A DNA stretch of 12,541 nucleotides, taken from contig JAAFHJ010000088.1 of the NCBI GenBank assembly GCA_013298325.1, positions 1 through 12,541 of the forward strand, written 5' to 3'. The notes beneath the pieces are model-generated. The model worked only from the letters and a program-made list of their open reading frames with translations. It made no database searches and was not told where the DNA came from. Position 1 is the stretch's first letter. Each line of letters starts with the position of its first letter. Position numbers and translations under genes: made by a program. This document shows, in pieces, positions 1 to 6,155 of this stretch. This DNA is from Myxococcales bacterium (GTDB lineage Bacteria; Myxococcota_A; Polyangia; Polyangiales; Polyangiaceae).

Positions 1-108
1 CAGAACTGCGTCGAGGTCTGCCCGAAGGAGATCCCGCTCGTCGACTCGATCGCCCAGGTATCGCGCGCCGCCACGAAGCACATGCTTTTCGGCTGGCTCT
101 TGAAGTGA
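1..108 (+). CDS. sdhB: Succinate dehydrogenase/fumarate reductase iron-sulfur subunit, C-terminal end
   Basis: The window opens inside this gene; only the last 35 codons and the TGA are present. The visible peptide starts QNCVEVCPKEIPL, the final cysteine cluster of the SdhB/FrdB family, where CxxxCP supplies ligands to the Fe-S centres between flavoprotein and membrane quinone site. The tail (SIAQVSRAATKHMLFGWLLK) matches the usual C-terminal helix in position and length. In the family this subunit passes electrons from the FAD subunit to the quinone pool at the inner membrane. A hairpin terminator follows about 40 bp downstream, so this is probably the last gene of its operon. The alternative is another succinate/fumarate-type ferredoxin-like subunit; the CPKEIPL pattern favours SdhB. 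Confidence 0.85.
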   Translation, partial: QNCVEVCPKEIPLVDSIAQVSRAATKHMLFGWLLK

Positions 109-146
109 CCGAGATTTAACGCACTCTTCCCGCCAGGGAAGCTTTT

Positions 147-180
147 GAGCCCCGCACGGTTTCCGTCGCGGGGCTCTTGT
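147..180 (+). terminator. Rho-independent terminator after sdhB
   Basis: A nine-base arm GAGCCCCGC (147-155) pairs with GCGGGGCTC (168-176). Inside it ACGG (156-159) pairs with CCGT (163-166) around a TTT loop, giving a 13-bp stem with one bulged C at 167. A short T/G tract (TTGTTGT) follows. The stem is strong and the U-tract is imperfect, as is common in high-GC genomes. It separates sdhB from the next plus-strand gene. Confidence 0.75.
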
Positions 181-208
181 TGTCCGAGCCGGTGGAGACT
201 GTTCACGT

Positions 209-1159
209 ATGCAAACACCCCTCGGAGAGGGAGGCGCCACCGACGGCGCTGCTCAAGATGGGGCCCGCCCGTTCGCGACCGCCAGCGAATTACCGGGCGG
301 AGGCGTCGCGAGGGACGGCGGGCCCACAAAGACAGGGGCCCGCCCGTTCGCGACCGCCAGCGAATTACCGGGCGGAGGCGTCGCGAGGGACGGCGGGCCC
401 ACAAGGACAGGGCCCCCCTTCAACATCCGGGTCTACCGGCCGCTCGCTGCCCACGTTTTGCGCGCGCATCGAAGGCGCATCCTTGTGACCTTCTTCGCCT
501 TTGTGGGCATTCCGGCGGCGCTTGCGGCTGTGTCCGCCAGTCAGGAAGCCGGGCGCGAGGGTATGACTGAAATCACCATCCTCGTCGGCGGCGCGGCGGT
601 CGTCATGATGGCGGCGGTCGTCGGCGTGGTCGGACTCATAAGCTACGTACGGGTTCGCCGCGGTCTTGCCGCCGGCACCGGCCTCGAGGTCGTCGTCTCC
701 GAGAACCTCCTCAAGATCACCCAGCCGAAACAGACGCCCCATTTTCTCCTCCGGCGGGACGTCCAGGTCGTTCTCGATTTGAGGCGCCAGGTCAGTTTGG
801 TCCACAACGAACAACAAACCGTATTGACCGACGCCCTCGAAAATTGGCCAGAACTCCGCGAGCGTCTGCTCACCTGGGGCCCGGTCGAACGCCGCTCCTA
901 CGCGATCAACTGGCTCTGGGCGATGACCCCCCTCACGACATTGATCCTCTCCCTCGCCACCTGGCTCGTCGACAATCGCGCGGAATCGGTCGCGGTCGCT
1001 TTGCTCAGCGTCGCCGTTGGGGTTGCGCTCTCCGCGCGGATTGGATGGAGCCGCATTCTCCCGCGAAAGCAGAAGATCCTCGGCATCCTTCGCTCCCAGC
1101 TATTCGCGTTGGGCGCCCTCGCACGGCTGGCCCTTTACGCGAAAGAGGCGCTTCGATGA
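209..1159 (+). CDS. Four-helix membrane protein of unknown function with duplicated N-terminal repeat
   Basis: I do not recognise a family for this 316-residue protein. Four hydrophobic segments are visible: about 91-110, 122-147, 231-254 and 259-279. A soluble stretch (about 150-228, with charged and hydrophobic residues alternating) lies between helices 2 and 3, and a basic tail follows helix 4. Residues 18-42 and 43-67 are two copies of the same 25-residue sequence encoded by a 75-bp tandem duplication; the first 70 residues therefore look like acquired sequence rather than family core. The ATG at 209 has a GGTGGAG ribosome-binding site about 11 bases upstream. A true start nearer the first helix (around residue 73) cannot be excluded, because no methionine lies between the repeat and residue 119. 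The stop overlaps the next start (ATGA at 1156-1159), so the two genes are translationally coupled. Confidence 0.6.
   Translation: MQTPLGEGGATDGAAQDGARPFATASELPGGGVARDGGPTKTGARPFATASELPGGGVARDGGPTRTGPPFNIRVYRPLAAHVLRAHRRRILVTFFAFVGIPAALAAVSASQEAGREGMTEITILVGGAAVVMMAAVVGVVGLISYVRVRRGLAAGTGLEVVVSENLLKITQPKQTPHFLLRRDVQVVLDLRRQVSLVHNEQQTVLTDALENWPELRERLLTWGPVERRSYAINWLWAMTPLTTLILSLATWLVDNRAESVAVALLSVAVGVALSARIGWSRILPRKQKILGILRSQLFALGALARLALYAKEALR
261..410 (+). repeat. 75-bp palindromic tandem repeat, two copies, in frame
   Basis: Unit 1 is 261-335 and unit 2 is 336-410. They differ at one base only (A at 330, G at 405). Within each unit a left arm starting GGGCCCGCCCGTTCGCGACC is roughly the reverse complement of a right arm ending GAGGGACGGCGGGCCC (unit 1: 261-283 against 302-325), so each copy can fold into a long hairpin. 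Because 75 is a multiple of three, the duplication keeps the reading frame and adds one 25-residue copy to the protein. Confidence 0.9.
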
Positions 1160-1383
1160 GTACCAACCCGTACGCGCCGCCACAGGAACAATCGGAAGCC
1201 GACCCCGTTGAAGAACTCTGTGTGCGAGCTCCCGATTTATGCGACGAAATTCAAGCCGTTGCAGCGACAGGCAACCAAGGGCCTTTCGCCAAGCCGACCC
1301 CCACCCGGAAGCTCGTGACGGCGATACTCTGGGCGGTGTTGACGATCGTTGCGTTCGCGATCTGGGATCGAGTCAAACGGTAA
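1156..1383 (+). CDS. Small NPYAPP-type single-helix membrane protein
   Basis: This encodes 75 residues beginning MSTNPYAPP, an N-terminal signature seen on many uncharacterised membrane proteins of myxobacteria and planctomycetes. It is followed by an acidic stretch (EQSEADPVEELCVRAPDLCDE) and one hydrophobic helix at about residues 52-69, ending in WDRVKR. The positive end suggests a C-terminal membrane anchor with the tail in the cytoplasm. The start overlaps the upstream stop by four bases (ATGA), which makes this ATG the natural start. Function is unknown; co-translation suggests it partners with the upstream four-helix protein. Its last 11 bases overlap the convergent Coq4-like gene. Confidence 0.7.
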   Translation: MSTNPYAPPQEQSEADPVEELCVRAPDLCDEIQAVAATGNQGPFAKPTPTRKLVTAILWAVLTIVAFAIWDRVKR

Positions 1384-2077
1384 AGTCGCCGCGTGCGTGG
1401 GTGCGAATCTCTTCGTAGATCGTAGGATCGATCCCGAGCATTTTCTGAACGTCTCCAACCGGGGTTTCCCAATGGTCTTCAAAGGGGAACAGCACAATCG
1501 GCTTCATCGTACGGCCAAGGCGGAGGCCCAGTTCAATGCTTCGGGCAAACGGTACGCGCGCCGAATCCGACGCGAATCCGACCCGCAAGAAGGCGGCCCC
1601 GACAATCATGGAAGCGACGCGCGCGGGGAGCTGAGCGAGGTAAAAAGCGAGGACGCCCGCTTCGCCGATCGGCTGCGTCGAGAATCCGGTGACCACGTGG
1701 TGAATATCGTGGGTTTCGTAGATACGCGCGCGCACATACTGGCCATCGGTCTCCGCGGTCTTCACCGGCAGCGTCTTCGGGTCGAGCTTGTTTTCCCGAA
1801 GAAACCGCGCAAATTCAGAGCCTAGCGAGCCTGCCGGGAGCGTTTCGAGCTCCTCGATCGACGTCTTCGGCATCCGGCGACGAGCGGCGAGAAAACGGGG
1901 ACCGTCGTCAAGCTTCGCGATTTCCTTAGCGAACTCCTCGGTGCCACGCTCGCCGACGACGATGTCGGCAAAGGCGAACACACGCTCGACCTCCGCCGGA
2001 TTCATCATCAAGCGGACGAGTTCATTTGCGCCACGGACAGCACTCACCGGAAGACGGACGAACCGTGCGAGCTTCAC
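1373..2077 (-). CDS. Coq4-family protein
   Basis: This 234-residue protein carries the Coq4 signature HDxxH(x11)E exactly: H123, D124, H127 and E139 in the segment ETHDIHHVVTGF...IGE. In mitochondria and some proteobacteria COQ4 binds a divalent metal through this motif and acts on the C1 position of the ubiquinone ring precursor. The predicted start is GTG at 2077, with GGAGG (2083-2087) five bases upstream. It is the last gene of the minus-strand sugar operon, only 12 bases after the methyltransferase stop, and it overlaps the convergent small membrane gene by 11 bases. Its place is odd: neighbours build sugars, and myxobacteria typically use menaquinone. The family call rests on the motif and overall length; whether it acts on a quinone here is unknown. 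Confidence 0.8.
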   Translation of the reverse strand: MKLARFVRLPVSAVRGANELVRLMMNPAEVERVFAFADIVVGERGTEEFAKEIAKLDDGPRFLAARRRMPKTSIEELETLPAGSLGSEFARFLRENKLDPKTLPVKTAETDGQYVRARIYETHDIHHVVTGFSTQPIGEAGVLAFYLAQLPARVASMIVGAAFLRVGFASDSARVPFARSIELGLRLGRTMKPIVLFPFEDHWETPVGDVQKMLGIDPTIYEEIRTHARGDFTV

Positions 2078-2089
2078 CGAATCCTCCGC

Positions 2090-2917
2090 TCAGGGCTTCC
2101 GCGCTACGCAGACCCAGCGCGGCATCCCCTCGGAGAACCGGAGGTCGGTAAAGCCAGCTTTGGTAAGCATTTCAGAAACTTGCTGCTTGGTGTACCGCTT
2201 CTCGAGGCGGGTACCGAAGCGATCGAGGGCGTCGGTGCGCATCGTGTAGAAAGAGCGGTCTCGGTAGTAGGCGAGCGGCCACGACGGGGGCAGGACGCCG
2301 ACGCGATCGAGGGCGCGGGCGCTGCGGGCGAGGGGCCAATAGACGCTGGCGGCAAGCGCCTGGCTCAGGGCGTAGCGGGCGCCATGGGGGAGCTTCGCGA
2401 TGCGGCGACGGGCGATGTCGCTCGCCTTCCAGAGCTCCTGGTACCAGGCGGGACGCCCGTCTAGTGCATAATACAAGTACACAAGAAAGAGGCCACCAGG
2501 CTTGATCTTCTTGGCGATCTCGGCGATCGCCCCCTCGGTATCGGGGACGTGGTGGAGGACGCCGAGCGAATAGGCGAAGTCGAGGGAGCCGTCTTCGATC
2601 GGCGCGTCGCTCACGCTCGCGTGGTGAAAGGTGACGTTGGCGAGCCCGGCGAGGTTCGTTCGCGCGACCGCGAGAGCGTCGGCGCTTGCGTCGAGGCAAG
2701 CAAGCGAGCCGACCTTCGGCGCCACGAGCTTGGCCCACCGACCGCTGCCGCAGCCGAAGTCGGCCCCTTTCGCCCCTTCAGGCAGGTCCCGGAAGGGGAA
2801 GACTCCGAAATACTGTTCAAAAAGGGTGAGGAGTTCCCCCTCCGTCAGCTCGTCTTGCTGGAAGCGCGACCACTCATCGCCAAAACCGGCAACGGTCTTC
2901 TCGTCGACGTTTTTCAT
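2090..2917 (-). CDS. Class I SAM-dependent methyltransferase (Methyltransf_11 type)
   Basis: This is a 275-residue Rossmann-fold methyltransferase. Motif I is ADFGCGSGRW (residues 52-61), the acidic residue after strand 2 lies in ACLDAS (73-78), and the post-motif segments DFAYSLGVLHHVPD (113-126) and KPGGLFLVY follow. The C-terminal third, with YYRDRSFYTMRTDALDRFG and a final EKRYTKQQVSEMLTKAGF, resembles enzymes found in polysaccharide gene clusters. The ATG at 2917 overlaps the upstream stop (ATGA) and has a GGGGAGGGG ribosome-binding site. An in-frame ATG 12 codons earlier is less likely, because it would overlap the cytidylyltransferase further. In this context it probably O-methylates a sugar, but the substrate cannot be read from the sequence, and a role with the adjacent Coq4-like protein is possible. 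Confidence 0.8.
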   Translation of the reverse strand: MKNVDEKTVAGFGDEWSRFQQDELTEGELLTLFEQYFGVFPFRDLPEGAKGADFGCGSGRWAKLVAPKVGSLACLDASADALAVARTNLAGLANVTFHHASVSDAPIEDGSLDFAYSLGVLHHVPDTEGAIAEIAKKIKPGGLFLVYLYYALDGRPAWYQELWKASDIARRRIAKLPHGARYALSQALAASVYWPLARSARALDRVGVLPPSWPLAYYRDRSFYTMRTDALDRFGTRLEKRYTKQQVSEMLTKAGFTDLRFSEGMPRWVCVARKP

Positions 2918-3705
2918 TGGGCGTTCCCCTCCCCCTTTGCGCGCAACGTCCACGGGATCTTTCCGCTCTGCCAGAAGCCTTCAAGGAGCTTCAAATCGCG
3001 GACCGTGTCCATGCATTGCCAGAAACTCTCATGGCGGTAGGCCATCAGCTCGCCGTCGCGCGCGAGCGCTTCAAGGGCGTCCGCTTCGAGGATCGTCGGG
3101 TCGCCATGGAGGTAGTCGAAGACCTTCGGCTCAAACACCATAAAGCCGCCGTTGATCCACCCTTCACCGACCTGGGGCTTCTCGGTGAACTCGGCGATAC
3201 GGTCGCCGTCGAAGACGAGGCCACCAAAGCGCGCCGGCGGGCGAACCGCCGTGATCGTTGCGATTTTCCCGTGCTTTTCGTGGAAAGCGAGGAGCTTGGT
3301 GACATCGACGTCCGAGACGCCGTCGCCGTAGGTGAGGCAGAATCGCCCACCGACAAGCCGGCTCTTGAGGCGGAGCAGCCGTCCGCCGGTCATGACGTCC
3401 TGACCGGTGTCGACGAGGTGGACCTGCCAATCCTCGCTCTTCGGCCCCTCTTTGACGATATTCCCCGTGCGAAGGTCGACGGAAATATCCGAAGAGAGCG
3501 CGTGGTAGTCGAGGAACCAGCGTTTGATGACCTCGCCCTTGTAGCCAAGAGCGACGACAAATTCCTTGAGACCGTGCGCCGCATAGCCGGACATCACGTG
3601 CCAAAGAATCGGCTTTCCACCGATCTCCACCATCGGCTTCGGCTTGCTCACCGTCTCTTCGCCGAGGCGCGTCCCGAAACCGCCGGCCAGGATTACCGTC
3701 TTCAT
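2914..3705 (-). CDS. rfbF: Glucose-1-phosphate cytidylyltransferase
   Basis: This 263-residue nucleotidyltransferase makes CDP-glucose from CTP and glucose 1-phosphate, the first step of CDP-deoxyhexose synthesis in the cytoplasm. It shows the N-terminal LAGGFGTRL (6-14), the sugar-nucleotide loop KPKPMVEIGGKPILWHVM (21-38), the metal-binding YGDGVSDVD (126-134), EKPQVGEGWINGGF (175-188) and the C-terminal WQCMDTVRDL (229-238). These are typical of RfbF/DdhA rather than of dTDP- or UDP-specific enzymes. Length matches the family (about 257). The ATG at 3705 is preceded by GGGAGAGGGAG. A 44-bp AT-rich spacer separates it from the upstream glycosyltransferase, the largest gap in the operon, so an internal promoter is possible though I see no clear one. 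Confidence 0.93.
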   Translation of the reverse strand: MKTVILAGGFGTRLGEETVSKPKPMVEIGGKPILWHVMSGYAAHGLKEFVVALGYKGEVIKRWFLDYHALSSDISVDLRTGNIVKEGPKSEDWQVHLVDTGQDVMTGGRLLRLKSRLVGGRFCLTYGDGVSDVDVTKLLAFHEKHGKIATITAVRPPARFGGLVFDGDRIAEFTEKPQVGEGWINGGFMVFEPKVFDYLHGDPTILEADALEALARDGELMAYRHESFWQCMDTVRDLKLLEGFWQSGKIPWTLRAKGEGNAQ

Positions 3706-3749
3706 CGTTGCTCCCTCTCCCAGGTAAAAACGTTAAGAATCAAAAGCAT

Positions 3750-4739
3750 TTAGAAGCCGAGGCGCTCCCCAAGACGCTTCGCGCTCTTGGTCATGACTGG
3801 GACGACGTCCCGAAGAAAGCCGGCATGCTGCACCCCTTTGCCGAAGGCGTGCCAAAGAGGCATCGCCGCGAGCCCCTCCACACAGAGCGCCGCTTCCTTC
3901 CCGTCGCGGGTCTGCGCGGCCCCCCAGAGGAGCGCGAGCCGGCGGGTCGTCTCGACGCGCTCCCTCATTCCGCGAACAAACGGACCTTTCTCCGGCGATC
4001 GCGCGAGAAGCTCGTCGAGATACTTATGCAGAACATCGCTACGAATCTGCGCGACCTTCGACCAAGGGAGCGCGACGCTCGCCTGCCCCTCATGGCGGCG
4101 TACCGCCATGCAGGATCGGGCATCGAGGCAGACATCGGCACGCTCGGCCATCCGCATCAGGATGACGAAGTCCCCGAAGTGAATCGGCACGTCGCGGTCG
4201 AAGCCACGATCGCCGAAGATCGAGCGTCGGTAGACAATTCCCGGCATCGGAATCGGATTTCGGCCGCGGGTCAGCAGCATTTCGAGGTACCGATCGCCGC
4301 GCACGGCGCCAGTCCGGGGGACCCAGCGGCGCTTCTCGGTCATCCGCCCGTCTTCGTCGACGAAGTCGTAGTTCGACCCCCAAAAACCGGCCCCCGGGTG
4401 GGCATCGAGGGCGCGTACGGCCCGCTCAAGGAGTTCGGGATAATAGACGTCATCGTCGTGAAAAAAGACGACATACTCGCTTTGAGCCTCGCGAATTCCG
4501 CGGTCGAAGTTGTCGAACATCGGCACACGTGGATCGGTGCGGGATACACGGACGCGCCCGTCGCGGGCGGCCCATCCGGCAAAGAATTCCTGCGCCTCCG
4601 GACCGCTCTCGTTGTCGAGGACGATCACCTCGAAGTCGCGGAAGGTCTGCGCGGCGATCGCCTGCTCGGCGGCGGGCAGGAAGGCCATGCGACCGATGGT
4701 CGGCACGAGGACGGTGAGGCGCGGGCGGGGAGCGGTCAT
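3750..4739 (-). CDS. Family 2 glycosyltransferase
   Basis: This is a 329-residue GT-A fold glycosyltransferase. The N-terminus has the GT2 pattern LTVLVPTIGR (8-17) and FEVIVLDNESG (36-46), and the DXD-type metal site is FHDDDVYYP (93-101). A second acidic segment, FGDFVILMRMAERADVC, fits the acceptor/base region. No membrane helix is visible, so it is probably a cytoplasmic or peripheral enzyme. Its ATG overlaps the upstream SDR stop by four bases (ATGA). In this operon the simplest role is transfer of the CDP-linked deoxysugar made by its neighbours to a lipid-linked or surface glycan acceptor; donor and linkage are inference. Confidence 0.88.
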   Translation of the reverse strand: MTAPRPRLTVLVPTIGRMAFLPAAEQAIAAQTFRDFEVIVLDNESGPEAQEFFAGWAARDGRVRVSRTDPRVPMFDNFDRGIREAQSEYVVFFHDDDVYYPELLERAVRALDAHPGAGFWGSNYDFVDEDGRMTEKRRWVPRTGAVRGDRYLEMLLTRGRNPIPMPGIVYRRSIFGDRGFDRDVPIHFGDFVILMRMAERADVCLDARSCMAVRRHEGQASVALPWSKVAQIRSDVLHKYLDELLARSPEKGPFVRGMRERVETTRRLALLWGAAQTRDGKEAALCVEGLAAMPLWHAFGKGVQHAGFLRDVVPVMTKSAKRLGERLGF

Positions 4740-5641
4740 GGGCTTTCGGCGAACGAAGCGAAGGTGCGGGCGAGGCCGCTGCGGAGGTCAAAACGGGGGC
4801 GGAAACCGAGGCCGCGGAGGCGGGTCGCGTCGCCGCAGAGGAACGGGGGATCGCCGGGGCGGACGGGGAACGCACCGTAGTCGACGCGCGGGGCAAGGCC
4901 ACGCTCTTCCGCGATCGAAACGAGGGTGGCGACGACGTCCCGGACGCGTACCGGGACGCCCGAACAGAGGTTCACCGGGCCGGTGATGTCGCTCTCGACG
5001 ACGTGGCGAACGGCAAGAGCCGCGTCCTCCAAGGCAAGAAAATCGCGCACTTGAGAACCTTCACTGACCCGCGCAACCTCACCGCGGAGGAGCGCCCCGA
5101 TGACCGCCGGGACGAGCCGTGTCGGCGGTTCGCCGGCGCCGTGGAGGAAGAAGAAACGCATCCAGGCGAAGGAGATGCCGAGCGTCGGCGCCAGCTTTTC
5201 GAGCGCCATCGCTGTGGCCAATTTGCATGCACCATACAAGGTGTGCGGCACACACGGCCCGCCTTCGCGGAGGTAGCCCGCCGACAGATCGTATTCGAAG
5301 CAGGTCCCGGCGCCGACGAAGCGTTTCACGCCCGCGGCGGCCGCCTGCTCGAAGAAGCGAAGCGTCGCCTGGAGCCAGCGGGAATTTGCTGCAGTATGCA
5401 AGTACGTAGCCGGGTCAACGCACCAGGCGAGGTGGACGACGGTGTCCGGCGCTTGCTGAGCCAGGAGCTCCGAACAGCTCGATTCATCAAAAAAATCCAG
5501 CTGTTCGAAGGCAACCCCTTCGGGGAGTTCCCTCTCGGATCCCGGCAGTCCGGCGGCAGTCACCGTGTGGCCAGCCGCCTGAAGCTCCGCGACGATCGCG
5601 CGCCCGAGAAAGCCGGTGCCACCGGTGACAAGGACACGCAT
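4736..5641 (-). CDS. NAD(P)-dependent nucleotide-sugar ketoreductase/epimerase (extended SDR)
   Basis: This 301-residue extended SDR starts MRVLVTGGTGFLG, the GxxGxxG cofactor site (7-13). The catalytic set is complete: the segment GAGTCFEY with Thr113, then Tyr136 and Lys140 in LYGACK. The C-terminal half has QVRDFLALEDAA and GPVNLCSG, typical of nucleotide-sugar SDRs such as the CDP-abequose/paratose synthase group. The predicted ATG at 5641 is one base after the cupin stop; a longer upstream reading frame is out of keeping with the family and overlaps the cupin. Expected role: the final C-4 keto reduction of the CDP-4-keto sugar after C-methylation and possible epimerisation. A 4-epimerase or 2-epimerase activity is the main alternative. 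Confidence 0.82.
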   Translation of the reverse strand: MRVLVTGGTGFLGRAIVAELQAAGHTVTAAGLPGSERELPEGVAFEQLDFFDESSCSELLAQQAPDTVVHLAWCVDPATYLHTAANSRWLQATLRFFEQAAAAGVKRFVGAGTCFEYDLSAGYLREGGPCVPHTLYGACKLATAMALEKLAPTLGISFAWMRFFFLHGAGEPPTRLVPAVIGALLRGEVARVSEGSQVRDFLALEDAALAVRHVVESDITGPVNLCSGVPVRVRDVVATLVSIAEERGLAPRVDYGAFPVRPGDPPFLCGDATRLRGLGFRPRFDLRSGLARTFASFAESP

Positions 5642-5642
5642 T

Positions 5643-6146
5643 TCAGTGGTGCTTGGTCGCCCAGTCGTAGCCGATCGACGGGTCGTCGGGCGGCAACCGG
5701 AAGCTCCGCTTCGGGTCGTGGCTATGCGTGCAGGCGTTCGCCACGATGTTCTCCGGCCCCATCCCCTTGAAGCCGTTCCAGACGAGCGGCGGAACCACAA
5801 GCAGGTGATAGCTGTCAGGGCCGAGGTAGACTTCCATCAAAGAGCCCTTCGACGGAGAGCCCTCACGGTCGTCGTACAGAGCGCATTTGATGCGCCCGTG
5901 CACACATGCATAATGCAACGACATTTCGTCGTGTTTATGCCAGCCCTTCACGACCCCCGCATAGACCGACGAGAAGTAGATCTCGCCGAACTCCATAAAG
6001 TGGGGGTCGCTCTTGCGGAGCATGTGAAACACGGTTCCACGCTCGTCGGCGATCCGGCGAAGCGGGTGAACGCGGACGCCCTCAATCGGGACTGTTCCCC
6101 GAACGAGGAAGACGCCGTCGACTTTGATTTCCGGATAATGGCTCAT
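5643..6146 (-). CDS. RmlC-like cupin, possible NDP-4-keto-sugar 5- or 3,5-epimerase
   Basis: This 167-residue single-domain cupin has the layout of dTDP-4-dehydrorhamnose 3,5-epimerase: an N-terminal strand region with RRIADERGTVF, the KGWHKH segment, the HGRIKCALYDDREGS strand, LLVVPPLVWNGFKG, and a C-terminal DDPSIGYDW. His70 aligns with the catalytic base of RmlC (GLH), and Asp154/155 with the His-Asp partner. The segment where RmlC carries its catalytic tyrosine (CTDYY type) reads CTHSHD (139-144) here, with no tyrosine. It may therefore epimerise one carbon only, act as an isomerase, or use a different acid. The ATG at 6146 follows an AGGGA ribosome-binding site. It sits directly after the C-methyltransferase, the order of use seen in branched L-sugar pathways such as mycarose. 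Confidence 0.75.
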   Translation of the reverse strand: MSHYPEIKVDGVFLVRGTVPIEGVRVHPLRRIADERGTVFHMLRKSDPHFMEFGEIYFSSVYAGVVKGWHKHDEMSLHYACVHGRIKCALYDDREGSPSKGSLMEVYLGPDSYHLLVVPPLVWNGFKGMGPENIVANACTHSHDPKRSFRLPPDDPSIGYDWATKHH

Positions 6147-6155
6147 GGCGATCCC

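Noticed and set aside
261..410. CRISPR-like array
   Set aside because: There are only two copies, directly abutting with no spacers, so this is a tandem duplication.
2917..3753. Plus-strand open frame of 278 codons
   Set aside because: It mirrors the cytidylyltransferase on the opposite strand; no motif of its own.
3708..4880. Plus-strand open frame of 390 codons
   Set aside because: It is antisense to the GT2 glycosyltransferase, whose motifs and overlapping start are well supported; the translation is Arg/His-rich without domain features.
5642..5800. N-terminal 53-residue extension of the SDR gene
   Set aside because: It overlaps the cupin coding sequence, is Arg/Thr/Ser-rich, and precedes a normal SDR start MRVLVTGGTG one base after the cupin stop.
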